From positions 15,819 through 63,472 of the forward strand of contig NZ_DF967553.1 in NCBI RefSeq assembly GCF_000971475.1: a stretch of 47,654 nucleotides of DNA, in the 5' to 3' direction. Each line of letters starts with the position of its first letter. Positions within the stretch are counted from its first letter, which is position 1. Below the pieces are notes generated by a model. That model had not been told where the DNA came from. It made no database searches and saw only the letters and a program-made list of their open reading frames with translations. Below, in pieces: positions 6,708 to 16,513 of the stretch. Made by a program: the position numbers and the translations under genes. The stretch is from Sulfuricella sp. T08 (lineage in GTDB: Bacteria > Pseudomonadota > Gammaproteobacteria > Burkholderiales > Sulfuricellaceae).

Positions 6708-9314
6708 ATGAAACGCATGTTGTTTAATGCAACGCAAGCCGAAGAGTTACGCGTTGCTATTGTGGACGGTCAAAAGCTCGTTGACCTCGACATTGAATCA
6801 GCCGGAAAAGAGCAACGTAAAAGCAATATCTACAAAGGTGTCATCACCCGCATCGAGCCCAGTCTCGAAGCCGCCTTCGTGGATTACGGAACGGAACGTC
6901 ATGGCTTTCTGCCTTTCAAGGAAGTTTCCCGTGTTAATTTCCTGCTTCCGGAAGGCACGGACATTTCCCGCGCCCGCATTCAAGATGTACTGAAAGAAGG
7001 CCAGGAACTCATCGTTCAGGTGGAGAAGGACGAACGCGGCAACAAAGGCGCTGCGCTCACCACCTTCATCAGCCTCGCTGGCCGTTATCTGGTTCTGATG
7101 CCAAACAACCCGCGCGGCGGTGGCGTATCCCGCCGTATAGAAGGTGAAGAGCGCAACGAGTTGCGCGACATCATGGCGCAGCTGGATGTTCCCGCCGGCA
7201 TGAGCATCATCGCGCGCACCGCAGGTATCGGACGCACGCAGGAAGAGCTGCAGTGGGATCTGAACTACCTGATGCAGCTATGGCGTGCGATTGAAAGCGC
7301 CTCCCTACAGCAAAGCGGCGCCTTCCTTATCTACCAGGAAGGCAGCTTGGTCATACGCGCCATCCGCGACCTGTTCCAGCCCGACATCGGCGAAATCCTG
7401 ATCGACACCGAAGCGATCTACGACCAGGCTGTGCAGTTCATGAGCCACGTCATGCCCGGCAATGTGAACAAGGTCAAGCTGTACCGGGATGACGTACCCC
7501 TGTTCTCGCGTTTCCAGATCGAGCACCAGATCGAAACCGCGTTTGCCCGGGAAGTCCCCCTGCCCTCTGGAGGCGCCATAGTCATCGACCATACCGAAGC
7601 GCTGGTGTCGGTGGACGTCAACTCGGCCCGCGCCACCCGTGGCGCGGACATTGAGCAGACCGCGTTCAACACCAACCTTGAAGCCGCCGAGGAAGTGGCG
7701 CGCCAATTGCGCTTGCGCGACTTGGGCGGTCTGGTGGTGATCGATTTCATCGACATGGAAAGCACCCGCAACCAGCGTGAAGTTGAAAATCGCCTGCGTG
7801 ATGGCCTGCATTACGACCGGGCTCGTGTCCAGATGGGCAAGATATCCCGCTTTGGCCTGCTTGAACTGTCTCGCCAGCGTCTGCAACCCTCGCTCGGCGA
7901 AACCAGCCACATCGGCTGCCCGCGCTGCAATGGTACCGGTCACATCCGCGGCACCGAGTCTTCCGCCTTGCATATCCTGAGGATACTGCAGGAAGAAGCC
8001 ATGAAGGACAGCACGACATCAGTTCATGCCCAAGTTCCAGTGGACGTGGCGACCTTCCTGCTGAATGAAAAACGTGCAGAAATTCACGAAATCGAATCGC
8101 GATTCAAGACCAGCATCATGCTGATCCCGAACATCCACATGGAAACACCGAATTATTCCGTGGTCAGGCTGCGTAGCGATGAAATTGGTAGCGAGGAAAC
8201 ACCAAGCTACCGCATGGTTGACATGCCGGCTGAAATTGCCACAGAAAAAACCTTGTCCGCGGAAGACAAGCCGCAACGCCAGATTGCCGCGGTGCGCGGC
8301 ATCACAACCGGACAGCCGGCACCGATGGCGACCGAGGAAAAAACCAAGCAAACATGGTTTGGCAAGGTCAAGACATGGCTGCAAGGCCTGGGTGGCGCTC
8401 AGCCGGAAGAAGAGGTCAAGCCCAAGGCACGTCCGGCAAGAAGTGACAAGCGCCGCGAACCACGTAATGAAGGCCGTGGTGAAGGTCGAAATGAAGGCCG
8501 CGGTGAAGGCCGTGAAGTCAAACGCGACCGGGATGCGGAGCGAGGTGAGCCTCGCCGCACCGAACGCGGAGAAGGTCGTGGCGGACAAAAGCCGCGGCCG
8601 CCTGCTCAGCCGCAAGTTAAGAGGGAAAAAGAGGCTATCGCCCCTCAGGCGGCTGCCCCGGCAACTGATGTCAAGACGGGAGAAACCGAAGGCCAGGAGC
8701 CCAGGAGTAGACGTGGTCGACGTGGCGGGCGGCGTGAGCGCGGTGAACGCACAGAGCGTCCGGAAGCGCCACGCAATCTTCCTGAAAGCACCGAAGTTTC
8801 AAGCGAGAAAGCGCCTGTAGCTATTGCTCCAGAGACGGCAAGCACGAAAATCGAAAAGGCAGAAGCCACACCTGAGAAAGAGTCCGAAACCCATCTACCC
8901 GTAACCGTTCAGGAGCACACTGCAGTTTTAGTGGTGCCTACCGAGCCATCCAAACCGGTTGAAGCGGAATCCGTTTCTGCCGCCCCAGCCGAAGCAGCAC
9001 CAGTTGCCCCAGCCGAAGTTGCACCAGTTGCCGTGGCCGAAGTTGCACCAGTTGCCGTGGCCGAAGTTGCACCAGTTGCCGTGGCCGAAAGCAAGCCGCG
9101 TGCTCCACGTCGCCGCGCCCCACAAGCCGTGTCGGATGATCAAATCGCTTCCAGCGGATTGGTCATGGTGGAAACCAGCCCGGACAAAATCAAGGCGGTT
9201 GTAGAAGAAGCGGTAGCCAACACACCGGAACGGGTACGTCCACGCCGTGCGCCACGCCCAAAAATCGTGGAAGAAAGCACCCCACTGGTCCAGGTCGAAA
9301 CGCAGCCCAAGTAA
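6708..9314 (+). CDS. rne: Ribonuclease E
   Basis: This endoribonuclease is the scaffold of the RNA degradosome, 868 residues long. The start at [10 protein letters not shown] is the family N-terminus; an in-frame GTG 39 bases upstream only adds leader sequence. An S1 domain (about 35-120) is followed by the RNase H-like and DNase I-like catalytic region. Key residues fall at exactly E. coli numbering: magnesium ligands Asp303 (DVNSAR) and Asp346 (IDFID), and zinc-link Cys404 and Cys407 (CPRCNGTGH). Beyond about residue 560 the protein is disordered, with Arg/Gly/Glu-rich repeats (about 580-700), a tandem Ala-Pro-Val repeat (about 770-795) and basic patches. The length and this tail make it RNase E rather than RNase G. 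A hairpin follows the stop. Confidence 0.95.
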   Translation: MKRMLFNATQAEELRVAIVDGQKLVDLDIESAGKEQRKSNIYKGVITRIEPSLEAAFVDYGTERHGFLPFKEVSRVNFLLPEGTDISRARIQDVLKEGQELIVQVEKDERGNKGAALTTFISLAGRYLVLMPNNPRGGGVSRRIEGEERNELRDIMAQLDVPAGMSIIARTAGIGRTQEELQWDLNYLMQLWRAIESASLQQSGAFLIYQEGSLVIRAIRDLFQPDIGEILIDTEAIYDQAVQFMSHVMPGNVNKVKLYRDDVPLFSRFQIEHQIETAFAREVPLPSGGAIVIDHTEALVSVDVNSARATRGADIEQTAFNTNLEAAEEVARQLRLRDLGGLVVIDFIDMESTRNQREVENRLRDGLHYDRARVQMGKISRFGLLELSRQRLQPSLGETSHIGCPRCNGTGHIRGTESSALHILRILQEEAMKDSTTSVHAQVPVDVATFLLNEKRAEIHEIESRFKTSIMLIPNIHMETPNYSVVRLRSDEIGSEETPSYRMVDMPAEIATEKTLSAEDKPQRQIAAVRGITTGQPAPMATEEKTKQTWFGKVKTWLQGLGGAQPEEEVKPKARPARSDKRREPRNEGRGEGRNEGRGEGREVKRDRDAERGEPRRTERGEGRGGQKPRPPAQPQVKREKEAIAPQAAAPATDVKTGETEGQEPRSRRGRRGGRRERGERTERPEAPRNLPESTEVSSEKAPVAIAPETASTKIEKAEATPEKESETHLPVTVQEHTAVLVVPTEPSKPVEAESVSAAPAEAAPVAPAEVAPVAVAEVAPVAVAEVAPVAVAESKPRAPRRRAPQAVSDDQIASSGLVMVETSPDKIKAVVEEAVANTPERVRPRRAPRPKIVEESTPLVQVETQPK
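9018..9089 (+). repeat. Three perfect 24-bp tandem repeats inside the rne tail
   Basis: Copies at 9018-9041, 9042-9065 and 9066-9089 are identical and in frame; a degenerate fourth copy precedes them (8994-9017). Each encodes the eight residues VAPVAVAE. The perfect identity suggests recent slippage, so copy number may vary between strains. Confidence 0.92.
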
Positions 9315-9328
9315 ACTCGCTCTCGCAC

Positions 9329-9364
9329 CCACCGGGAAGCTACCTTCACGTAGCTTCCCGGTGG
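9329..9364. terminator. Strong hairpin between convergent rne and phosphatase genes
   Basis: A 15-bp perfect stem (9329-9343 with 9350-9364, arm CCACCGGGAAGCTAC) has a 6-base loop. It lies between the rne stop and the stop of the convergent phosphatase gene. No clear T-run follows on either strand. It may act as a transcript 3' end stabiliser or a bidirectional terminator rather than a classical intrinsic terminator. Confidence 0.65.
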
Positions 9365-9380
9365 ATCGTGCAACCTTGCA

Positions 9381-9875
9381 TCACCCCTTTACGATCTTTC
9401 TTGCCAGGATTTCTTCCAGCAAGCCCAACCCCGCATCCTCAACCATATTCAAAACGTTTTCAAACCCCTGGCTCCCCCCATAATAAGGATCTGGCACCTC
9501 ACGTTGGCTGAATTCCCTGCTGAACTCCATGAATAGCTTGAGTTTGTGCTTCTCCTGCGGCGGGCAGATTTGCAACAGATTGGCCAGATTGTCCCTGTCC
9601 ATCGCCAGGATATAATCGAATTCCTGAAAATCCCCGGGGCCAACCTGCCGCCCGCGCAGGCTGCTCAAATCATAACCCCGTCGCAATGCGGCCTGCTGGG
9701 CTCTTCTGTCGGGCGACGAGCCGATATGGTAAGCATGAGTGCCGGCCGAGTCGATAATGATATTGTCGGTCTGAACTGCCTTAGAGACCTGGTGACGAAA
9801 TACCCCTTCCGCAGTTGGAGATCTGCAAATATTGCCCATGCAGACGAATAATATTTTAATTTTTCCCAATTCCAT
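9381..9875 (-). CDS. Low-molecular-weight protein tyrosine phosphatase
   Basis: This 164-residue cytoplasmic phosphatase has the P-loop CMGNICRS near the N-terminus (Cys12 nucleophile, Arg18). The general-acid loop DPYYGG lies in the last third; the Asp-Pro-Tyr-Tyr pattern is diagnostic. Such enzymes remove phosphate from tyrosine or arginine residues. In bacteria they often act with exopolysaccharide kinases, but no capsule gene or tyrosine kinase lies in this window. It is convergent with rne and divergent from the ankyrin gene. Confidence 0.9.
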   Translation of the reverse strand: MELGKIKILFVCMGNICRSPTAEGVFRHQVSKAVQTDNIIIDSAGTHAYHIGSSPDRRAQQAALRRGYDLSSLRGRQVGPGDFQEFDYILAMDRDNLANLLQICPPQEKHKLKLFMEFSREFSQREVPDPYYGGSQGFENVLNMVEDAGLGLLEEILARKIVKG

Positions 9876-9991
9876 CTACCCTATAAAAACTTCAAACAAA
9901 ATATTCACAGCAAAACTTATCATAAATACGCATGGACTAAAATTATATGAAATTTGTGCTGAATAGCGCGATTCAAAATCAATAATAATAG

Positions 9992-10021
9992 TTGACCAAA
10001 TAACTAAACTATTATTACAAT
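9992..10021 (+). promoter_or_regulatory. Sigma70-type promoter for the ankyrin gene
   Basis: TTGACC (9992-9997) and TACAAT (10016-10021) are separated by 18 bases in an AT-rich gap of about 180 bp. The expected transcription start is near 10028, leaving a short leader before ATG 10057. The rest of the gap (9876-9991) shows no gene. Confidence 0.5.
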
Positions 10022-10056
10022 ACCTACACTTTTCTGAAATCGCCGTGGAGAATACT

Positions 10057-10626
10057 ATGTCCGCCAACTTATTCAATGCCGCCGCTACAGGCGACACCAA
10101 TCAAATCCGCGCCCTGCTGCAAGGTGGCGCGGACTGCAATAGCCGCAACACCGACGGAGCCACATTGTTGATGCTGGCCGCCGGAGCGGGCCACCTCGAA
10201 GTGGTGAAAGCACTGATCAAACTTGGTGCGGACGTCAACGCGACAGACCCACTAGGCTGGACCGCACTGATGAAAGCACTGTACAACCACGAGCTTAATC
10301 GTGGCTTTCCTGAAATCGTTAGCGCATTGATCGACGCCGGAGCCGATATCGAGACCCAGATTGGCTACGGCACTCGTCCGTTGATGCTTGCCGCGGGCTA
10401 CGGTGAAGCGGGCGTTATTGATGCCCTGTTAAAGGCGGGAGCGGATGTCCGTGCCAAGAACGAAGGTGGCCGCACGGCGCTGATGATGGCGAAGGACAAG
10501 GATTACGTCGAGGTCATTAACCAGTTGCATGAGGCCGAACTGGAACTCAGCGATGATCTGTCCTGCGGTTCACGCACGCCGCCAGGCGTCAACGTAGTCA
10601 CTTTTATGAAAAATCCGGACCATTGA
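10057..10626 (+). CDS. Ankyrin-repeat protein (cytoplasmic)
   Basis: This 189-residue protein is built of about four to five ankyrin repeats. Repeat units read like DGATLLMLAAGAGHLEVV, GADVNATDPLGWTALM and GGRTALMMAKDKDY. There is no signal peptide. The start at ATG 10057 is preferred over GTG 10045 because GGAG (10046-10049) is well spaced for the former. The C-terminal 30 residues are not ankyrin-like. Such proteins mediate protein-protein contacts; the partner is unknown. It converges on uvrB with about 30 bp between them. Confidence 0.85.
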   Translation: MSANLFNAAATGDTNQIRALLQGGADCNSRNTDGATLLMLAAGAGHLEVVKALIKLGADVNATDPLGWTALMKALYNHELNRGFPEIVSALIDAGADIETQIGYGTRPLMLAAGYGEAGVIDALLKAGADVRAKNEGGRTALMMAKDKDYVEVINQLHEAELELSDDLSCGSRTPPGVNVVTFMKNPDH

Positions 10627-10659
10627 TCTTTCACCCACAGCCAATAGCTCTGGTAATGC

Positions 10660-12675
10660 TTACGTTTTAAACATCAGCGCCTTGATCTGATTCAATTTGT
10701 CGCGTAGCTGCGTGGCACGTTCGAACTCAAGATTCCGGGCGCAAGCCAGCATTTCTTTTTCCAGCTGCTTGATTTCCTTGGTCAGCTTCTTCTCGTCCAG
10801 GTGCTTGTAGGCAGCAAGCTCCTGGGCGACCTTCAGCTCCTTCTGGGCGGTATCGATATCGAACACGCCATCGATGATGTCCTTGATACGCTTGGTGACC
10901 CCTCTCGGTGTGATGCCGTGAGCGGTGTTGTGGGCAACCTGCTTTGCCCGGCGGCGCTCGGTCTCATCCATTGCACGGCGCATTGAATTGGTAATTTTGT
11001 CGCCATAGAGAATCGCGGTGCCATTGATGTGGCGTGCAGCCCTTCCGATGGTCTGGATCAGTGCACGCTCGGAGCGCAGGAAGCCCTCCTTGTCTGCGTC
11101 CAAAATTGCAACCAATGATACTTCTGGAATATCAAGGCCTTCTCGCAACAAATTAATCCCAATTAACACATCGAACACGCCCAGTCGCAGGTCGCGGATG
11201 ATCTCGACCCGTTCTACCGTGTCGATGTCCGAGTGCACGTAGCGAACCTTGATTCCATGGTCAGACAGATAGTCGGTCAAATCCTCGGCCATGCGCTTGG
11301 TCAGAGTGGTGACCAGCACACGCTCGCCTAACGCGATCCGGGCATTGAGCTCGGAGAGCAGATCTTCCACCTGGTTGGTCGCCGGACGGACCTCGATCTT
11401 CGGATCGACCAACCCGGTTGGCCTCACCACCTGCTCCACCACTTGGCCCGCATGTTGCGCCTCGTAATCGGCGGGCGTAGCTGAAACGAAAATGGACTGC
11501 CGCATCACCTTCTCGAACTCGTCGAAGCGCAGGGGCCGATTATCGAGTGCAGAGGGCAGGCGGAAACCATATCCCACCAGATTTTCCTTGCGCGCCCGAT
11601 CACCCTTATACATGCCGCCGATCTGCGGGATGGTGACATGGCTTTCGTCGAGGAACATCAGTGCGTTAGGCGGCAGATAGTCGATCAGCGTGGGCGGCGG
11701 ATCACCCGGATTTCTGCCGGACAGATGGCGCGAGTAGTTCTCGATGCCTTTGCAGAATCCCAGCTCGTTGAGCATCTCCAGGTCGAAGCGGGTGCGCTGC
11801 TCAATCCGCTGCGCTTCCACCAACTTGTGCTCCTTCTGGAAAAACTCGATTCTTTCGCGCAGTTCGGCCTTGATCGCCTCAATCGCCCGCAGGGTGGTGC
11901 TGCGCGGCGTAACGTAATGGCTCGATGGATAAACCGTATAGCGCGGAACCTTGCGTTGAATATGACCGGTCAGCGGGTCAAACAGGGAAATACTCTCGAC
12001 TTCATCATCGAAAAGACTGACCCGCACCGCTGTTTCTGCGCTTTCCGCCGGATAAATGTCGAGTACATCGCCACGCACACGAAAAGTGCCGCGGCGAAAA
12101 TCGATCTCGTTGCGATCGTACTGCATTTCGGTGAGGCGCTTGATGGCGTCGCGCTGGGACATCGTCTCACCTTGGCGCAGGTGCAGGATCATACCGTGGT
12201 AGTCTACCGGGTCGCCGATACCGTAAATGCACGAAACCGAGGCGACGATCACGCAGTCCTCACGCTCCAGCAGCGACTTGGTGGCGGATAGCCGCATCTG
12301 TTCGATGTGCTCGTTGATACTGGAGTCTTTTTCGATGAACATATCCCGCGACGGAACATAGGCTTCCGGCTGGTAATAATCGTAATAGGAAACAAAATAC
12401 TCCACCGCATTTTCCGGAAAAAACTCACGCATCTCGGAATACAATTGCGCCGCCAGGGTCTTGTTGTGCGCCATAACGATGGCCGGACGGCCAAGACGGG
12501 CGATGACATTGGCCATGGTAAAGGTCTTGCCGGAGCCAGTCACGCCAAGCAGGGTCTGAAACGCCAGTCCATCATTCAGGCCTTCGACCAACTGTGCGAT
12601 CGCATTGGGCTGATCCCCAGCGGGTTCGAAAGGCTGGTGAAGTTTGTAGGGACTATTGGGAAATGTGACGATCAC
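10660..12675 (-). CDS. uvrB: Excinuclease ABC subunit UvrB
   Basis: This 671-residue protein is full length for UvrB, the DNA-damage-verifying helicase-like subunit of nucleotide excision repair. The Walker A motif is [11 protein letters not shown] (about residues 42-52). The beta-hairpin region contains [12 protein letters not shown]. Helicase motifs [12 protein letters not shown] and [13 protein letters not shown] follow, and a C-terminal UVR coiled-coil reads [17 protein letters not shown]. It acts with UvrA and UvrC, neither of which is nearby. It diverges from the aminotransferase gene across about 80 bp, which must hold both promoters. Confidence 0.97.
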   Translation of the reverse strand: MIVTFPNSPYKLHQPFEPAGDQPNAIAQLVEGLNDGLAFQTLLGVTGSGKTFTMANVIARLGRPAIVMAHNKTLAAQLYSEMREFFPENAVEYFVSYYDYYQPEAYVPSRDMFIEKDSSINEHIEQMRLSATKSLLEREDCVIVASVSCIYGIGDPVDYHGMILHLRQGETMSQRDAIKRLTEMQYDRNEIDFRRGTFRVRGDVLDIYPAESAETAVRVSLFDDEVESISLFDPLTGHIQRKVPRYTVYPSSHYVTPRSTTLRAIEAIKAELRERIEFFQKEHKLVEAQRIEQRTRFDLEMLNELGFCKGIENYSRHLSGRNPGDPPPTLIDYLPPNALMFLDESHVTIPQIGGMYKGDRARKENLVGYGFRLPSALDNRPLRFDEFEKVMRQSIFVSATPADYEAQHAGQVVEQVVRPTGLVDPKIEVRPATNQVEDLLSELNARIALGERVLVTTLTKRMAEDLTDYLSDHGIKVRYVHSDIDTVERVEIIRDLRLGVFDVLIGINLLREGLDIPEVSLVAILDADKEGFLRSERALIQTIGRAARHINGTAILYGDKITNSMRRAMDETERRRAKQVAHNTAHGITPRGVTKRIKDIIDGVFDIDTAQKELKVAQELAAYKHLDEKKLTKEIKQLEKEMLACARNLEFERATQLRDKLNQIKALMFKT

Positions 12676-12755
12676 GGGTAAAATTGCTCAATTGACAACT
12701 TTAAATTGTATCATGCAGGCACTGGCTCGCATTGCTCTCACTTAAGGATAGAATC

Positions 12756-13952
12756 TTGGAACTGTCTCAGCGCGTTCAGGCAATCAAACCTTCCCCCACC
12801 TTGGCCGTCACCGCCCTTGCCGCACAACTCAAGTCACAAGGAAAAGACATCATCGGCCTAGGTGCAGGCGAGCCGGATTTCGATACACCACAGCACATCA
12901 AGGATGCCGCCATTGCGGCGATCAATGCCGGATTTACCAAATACACCGCAGTTGATGGCACGCCCAGCCTTAAACTGGCGATCATCGCCAAGTTTAAACG
13001 TGACAACAACCTGGACTACGGCCCCAAACAAATCCTCGTTTCCTGTGGTGGCAAACAAAGCTTCTTCAACTTGGCCCAAGCGGTCATCAATCCTGACGAC
13101 GAAGTCATTATCCCAGCTCCCTACTGGGTCTCCTACCCAGATATCGTAATCCTGGCAGGCGGCAAACCAGTCATCATTGAAGCGGGGATCGAACAGGGCT
13201 TCAAAATAATGCCACAGCAACTAGAAGCCGCCATCACACCAAAAACCCGGATGGTAGTGCTGAACAGCCCAAGCAATCCTACTGGTGCTGTTTACACCTT
13301 CGAAGAACTCGTTACTTTGGGAAATGTGCTGCGTGCCCATCCCCATGTACTGATCGCCAGTGATGACATGTACGAGCACATCGTGTTGGATGAGCAACAA
13401 CCATTTACAAACATACTTAATGCCTGTCCGGATCTCTACTCGCGAACTTTGGTACTAAATGGCGTATCCAAGGCTTATGCGATGACGGGGTGGCGTATCG
13501 GTTATGCCGGCGGGCCTGCATTCATCATCGAAGCCATGGCAAAGATTCAGTCTCAAAGCACCTCTAATCCCACCTCCATTTCCCAGGTGGCGGCTGAAGC
13601 CGCACTCAACGGCGACCAGGGCTGCATCAAACCGATGCTTGCCGCCTTTCGTGAACGGCACGAGTTCGTGGTAGATAAGCTTAATCAAATTCCTGGCCTG
13701 CACTGCCTGCCCAGCGGCGGCGCATTTTACGCCTTCTCCGATGCGCGTGAGGCAATCAAGAACTTGTATGCCAAGAATGTCATCAAGGCGCCAACCGACA
13801 TCGCACTTGGCAATTACCTGCTCGAAAGCGTGGGCGTTGCCGTCGTGCCAGGCTCGGCATTTGGATCAGAAGGCTATTTCCGTATCTCATTCGCCACTTC
13901 GATGAAAAACCTGGAGATGGCCCTGGAACGTATCCAGAAGGCGCTTGAATAG
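12756..13952 (+). CDS. Pyridoxal-phosphate aspartate aminotransferase (class I)
   Basis: This 398-residue class I aminotransferase interconverts aspartate plus 2-oxoglutarate with oxaloacetate plus glutamate. The start is TTG 12756, giving an ELSQRVQAIKPSPTL N-terminus with AAGGA seven bases upstream. Another in-frame TTG at 12732 lacks family similarity. The PLP Lys is Lys239 in NGVSKAYAMTGWRIGY, and SPSNPTGAV and GLGAGEPDF motifs are present. The sequence is of the subgroup Ib (AatA/AspC, Thermus-like) type, some members of which also accept prephenate. A terminator follows the stop. Confidence 0.9.
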   Translation: MELSQRVQAIKPSPTLAVTALAAQLKSQGKDIIGLGAGEPDFDTPQHIKDAAIAAINAGFTKYTAVDGTPSLKLAIIAKFKRDNNLDYGPKQILVSCGGKQSFFNLAQAVINPDDEVIIPAPYWVSYPDIVILAGGKPVIIEAGIEQGFKIMPQQLEAAITPKTRMVVLNSPSNPTGAVYTFEELVTLGNVLRAHPHVLIASDDMYEHIVLDEQQPFTNILNACPDLYSRTLVLNGVSKAYAMTGWRIGYAGGPAFIIEAMAKIQSQSTSNPTSISQVAAEAALNGDQGCIKPMLAAFRERHEFVVDKLNQIPGLHCLPSGGAFYAFSDAREAIKNLYAKNVIKAPTDIALGNYLLESVGVAVVPGSAFGSEGYFRISFATSMKNLEMALERIQKALE

Positions 13953-13974
13953 TAAACCCGCTACTGAGTTATTG

Positions 13975-14009
13975 AAGGGCGCTAGGAACGGCGCCCTTTA
14001 TTTTTTCTT
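13975..14009 (+). terminator. Rho-independent terminator after the aminotransferase gene
   Basis: Stem 13975-13982 (AAGGGCGC) pairs with 13991-13998 around an 8-base loop, followed by a T-rich run (14001-14009). It overlaps the stop codon of the convergent asmA-like gene by one base. Confidence 0.8.
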
Positions 14010-15362
14010 GCCCCCGAACCAACTTTCCAGTTTGTCAGCAGCCTGCACCCCCAGGGACGTCCCCACTCCGGGGCCGAGGATCGCCGTACCCACCACGGCT
14101 CCGGTCACCGCCGCGCCGGTGGGGAACATGACCGGGTCCTGCAGCGTGCCGGAAACCTTGAGCGGGACACTTATCAGGGAAATGCCCTGCTTCACCTCGA
14201 CATAAACCTTGCCGTCCAGTTGTTTGGAAGGCGAAATATCCACATCCCCGTTGGCATTGAGCACTCCAGAAGAAATGTTCAGCTTGCTCAAGTGGATATT
14301 CTTCCCTGCAATGCGATAAATCCCGCCGAATTCATTGAACTCTGTCTGCCCGCCGCGCACTTCCTTGGTCTTGATCGGTTGTGCCGCTCTTGCCAGATCG
14401 AACCCGTGCAACACCCCATTGCGGATAGAAAAATCACCATCCACATTCGGACTATCCGCAAGCTGTGATGCGTTCCTGGCCTTCATGGCAAACTTGGCTT
14501 TGACGTTGAGTTGGCCGCTCACACGGGCTTTGGAATTGAACAGCGGCAACAAGGATTCCAGCGCCACACGCTGCCCCTTCAGATCGCCGCTAAGCTTCCA
14601 GCCCGATTTCCAGTTGAGCTCAGCCGCGCCCTTGAGCGTACCACCATAGAGCTTGCCATCGATATCTCTGAGCCGTAACGCTTCATTATCGACGACTCCG
14701 GCAATGTTCAGCACGTCGAACTGAAACGCCGGCCCCACGGGGAAGCGCCATTGCTGAGCTGAGAGCTTTAAATCAAAGTCGCTGCCCGATATGGGCGTAG
14801 CACCCAGCTTGAGCTTGCCGTCATCGCTCGCAAGCAGCACATTCTTCAAGTCACCGTCCGAATTCATGTTTACTGCCACACTGAAAAGGGGTAACGCAAT
14901 GCCTGGAGAATCCAGCGTGACGTGATTCAAACCAATTTTTTCGATTCTTACAGTTTGCGGGCCACCATCCGATTTGAACCAGACTGGCATCTTACCCAGT
15001 ATGTCCGTACGGATAGAAACCGTGTCCAGCTCGATATCGCGCAAAATCTTGACCGGGCTAAACAACGAACTTAAATTCGGGCTGACCTTGATCGAAGCTA
15101 TCCTGACTTCCTGTTGAGCGCCGATGGTGATTCTTTCTAGCGCAACATGTAGCAAGGGAACCAGCGAGAAACGCAACGAGCCGATCTTGACCGGTTCATG
15201 CAGCTTTTCTCCCGCCTGCTTCTCGATTTCAGGAATATACGTATTCAACGGAATGAGAAAAGGCAGACCGATTATAGCCAGAAAAATAACTAAAATAATA
15301 AACAGGCGCTTAGTCCACTTCACAGTATCCACCATCAAAATTAAGCCATCATAAGACAACAT
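13998..15362 (-). CDS. AsmA-family protein
   Basis: This 454-residue envelope protein has an N-terminal transmembrane anchor (RLFIILVIFLAIIGLPFLI) and a long beta-rich periplasmic region. The pattern is that of AsmA-like bridge/chorein-related proteins: an amphipathic PEIEKQAGEKL segment after the anchor and a C-terminal VEVKQGISLISVPLKVSGTL block. The family is linked to outer-membrane assembly and lipid transport. At about half the usual AsmA length, it is a short member. The start is uncertain: ATG 15360-15362 or ATG 15330-15332, where the shorter form begins MVDTVKWTKRLF. Neither has a strong Shine-Dalgarno sequence. Confidence 0.75.
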   Translation of the reverse strand: MLSYDGLILMVDTVKWTKRLFIILVIFLAIIGLPFLIPLNTYIPEIEKQAGEKLHEPVKIGSLRFSLVPLLHVALERITIGAQQEVRIASIKVSPNLSSLFSPVKILRDIELDTVSIRTDILGKMPVWFKSDGGPQTVRIEKIGLNHVTLDSPGIALPLFSVAVNMNSDGDLKNVLLASDDGKLKLGATPISGSDFDLKLSAQQWRFPVGPAFQFDVLNIAGVVDNEALRLRDIDGKLYGGTLKGAAELNWKSGWKLSGDLKGQRVALESLLPLFNSKARVSGQLNVKAKFAMKARNASQLADSPNVDGDFSIRNGVLHGFDLARAAQPIKTKEVRGGQTEFNEFGGIYRIAGKNIHLSKLNISSGVLNANGDVDISPSKQLDGKVYVEVKQGISLISVPLKVSGTLQDPVMFPTGAAVTGAVVGTAILGPGVGTSLGVQAADKLESWFGGKKK

Positions 15363-15374
15363 CTCAGATAGGAA

Positions 15375-15403
15375 TTGACCTTTTTACCACAGCAAAGTAA
15401 AAT
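15375..15403 (+). promoter_or_regulatory. Promoter of tRNA-Asn
   Basis: TTGACC (15375-15380), a 17-base spacer and TAAAAT (15398-15403) place a transcription start a few bases before the tRNA at 15419. Both hexamers are 5/6 matches to the sigma70 consensus. Confidence 0.7.
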
Positions 15404-15418
15404 CCGCAGCTTGTTAAT

Positions 15419-15494
15419 TCCCTGATAGCTCAGTCGGTAGAGCGACGGACTGTTAATCCGCAGGTCCCTGGTTCGAGTCCAGGTCGGGGAGCCA
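15419..15494 (+). tRNA. tRNA-Asn (anticodon GTT)
   Basis: This 76-base tRNA has an encoded CCA end (15492-15494). The acceptor stem TCCCTGA pairs with TCGGGGA (one T-G wobble). The D-arm is AGCTCAGTCGGTAGAG, the anticodon arm CGGACTGTTAATCCG has GTT at 15452-15454, and the T-arm reads CTGGTTCGAGTCCAG. It closely matches E. coli tRNA-Asn. It has its own promoter and terminator. Confidence 0.97.
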
Positions 15495-15512
15495 GAATTG
15501 TAGTAGCGACAG

Positions 15513-15543
15513 AGGGTTACCGTTTAGGCGGTAGCCCTTTTTC
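15513..15543 (+). terminator. Terminator after tRNA-Asn
   Basis: A 10-bp stem (15513-15522 with 15529-15538, one G-T wobble) around TTTAGG is followed by a T-run with one C. It is well placed to end the tRNA transcript. Confidence 0.8.
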
Positions 15544-15569
15544 TATTCCGGCTCTGTATAAACCTCTTC

Positions 15570-15583
15570 GGGCTCGGCATCGA
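15570..15583 (+). repeat. Copy 1 of the GGGCTCGGCAT short repeat
   Basis: GGGCTCGGCATCGA lies between the tRNA terminator and the FliL-like gene. It shares 14 of 14 bases with the copy at 16042. A TCTGTATA segment just upstream also appears near the third copy, but there it lies on the opposite side of the core. Confidence 0.6.
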
Positions 15584-15624
15584 AGTGGCTTTGTTCACTT
15601 TGGACAGTTAAATCGGGAAAATTA

Positions 15625-16014
15625 ATGCGTAAATTTTGGACCCTCTTTACAGTAGCGCTGCTCATTTTTAGCGCCTCGGCACAAGCAAACGAATCCAAGG
15701 AAGGTGGCTCATCTCCCTATGCCAAACTGGATATTTTTACCGTAAACCTTCAGGGTTTAACGCATTACTTACAGGTCGGCATAGCCCTTAAGGTCTCAAA
15801 ATCCGAAGTTGGTGAAGAAGTCAAAGTTTGGAATCCCGTAATTCGCCATGAATTGATCCTGCTACTCAGCAGTCAAAATAGTGAAGAACTTGCCACGATC
15901 GAGGGCAAGAAAAAAATAATGGCTACCATCAAGACTGCCGTCAACAAGATTCTGAAACTAGAAGACAAAGAAGGTGTAACGGACGTTCTGTTCGAGTCCT
16001 TCGTCATTCAATAG
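15625..16014 (+). CDS. FliL-like secreted protein
   Basis: This 129-residue protein has a clear signal peptide (KFWTLFTVALLIFSASAQA) with probable cleavage after residue 21. The mature part resembles the FliL periplasmic domain: YAKLDIFTVNLQG, LQVGIALKV, NPVIRHELILLLSS and a terminal VTDVLFESFVIQ. Classical FliL is anchored by an N-terminal transmembrane helix and sits in flagellar operons beside fliM. Here the anchor looks cleavable and no flagellar gene is near. It may be a stand-alone SPFH/stomatin-like periplasmic partner. The gene is surrounded by copies of a short repeat. Confidence 0.65.
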   Translation: MRKFWTLFTVALLIFSASAQANESKEGGSSPYAKLDIFTVNLQGLTHYLQVGIALKVSKSEVGEEVKVWNPVIRHELILLLSSQNSEELATIEGKKKIMATIKTAVNKILKLEDKEGVTDVLFESFVIQ

Positions 16015-16041
16015 ATAACGCCCTCCCTTTTTTCTATTTCA

Positions 16042-16055
16042 GGGCTCGGCATCGA
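16042..16055 (+). repeat. Copy 2 of the GGGCTCGGCAT short repeat
   Basis: This copy follows the FliL-like gene and a T-rich stretch. The context TTTTCTATTTCA lies upstream, and ACTGAGGTCTTTATA downstream; similar flanks occur at copy 3 (TTTTCTA before, ACTGGGGTCTGTATA after). The distance from copy 1 is 472 bp. Confidence 0.6.
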
Positions 16056-16097
16056 GCACTGAGGTCTTTATAAAGTCGCCAATACAGGAAGCAACCC

Positions 16098-16436
16098 ATG
16101 ACTACAATGCCCAAATGCCCGCAATGCAATTCGGAATTCACCTATGAAGACGGTGCCATGTTTGTCTGCCCGGAATGTGCGCACGAGTGGCCGAAGGAAG
16201 CTGCAGAGATTACTAATGACCGGCATATCGTGTGCGATGCCAATGGGAACGTGCTGATGGATGGCGACACCGTGGCGATTATCAAGGATCTGAAGGTCAA
16301 AGGGTCTTCCTTGGTGGTCAAGGTCGGGACGAAGGTGAAGAACATCCGTCTGGTGGAAGGCGATCACGACATCGACTGCAAGATCGACGGGATTGGCGCG
16401 ATGCAGCTGAAATCTGAGTTCGTGAAGAAGATTTAA
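16098..16436 (+). CDS. yjdM: YjdM (PhnA-type) zinc-ribbon protein
   Basis: This 112-residue cytoplasmic protein has an N-terminal zinc ribbon with two Cys pairs (CPQC at 7-10 and CPEC at 24-27). The conserved C-terminal domain includes [19 protein letters not shown] and a [17 protein letters not shown]-like segment. This is the YjdM family, once called PhnA but not the phosphonoacetate hydrolase. Its function is poorly defined. Length is typical (about 110 residues). It is isolated, between two copies of the short repeat. Confidence 0.9.
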   Translation: MTTMPKCPQCNSEFTYEDGAMFVCPECAHEWPKEAAEITNDRHIVCDANGNVLMDGDTVAIIKDLKVKGSSLVVKVGTKVKNIRLVEGDHDIDCKIDGIGAMQLKSEFVKKI

Positions 16437-16479
16437 TCGGTTGGCGTTACATCAGGGAGCCGAATACTTTTCAAGCACT

Positions 16480-16505
16480 AGGCTATCTTTCGGGGTGGCC
16501 TTTTA
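16480..16505 (+). terminator. Weak terminator-like hairpin after yjdM
   Basis: AGGCTA (16480-16485) pairs with TGGCCT (16496-16501, one wobble) around a 10-base loop and is followed by TTTT. The third short-repeat copy begins just after it. Confidence 0.4.
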
Positions 16506-16513
16506 CTTTTCTA

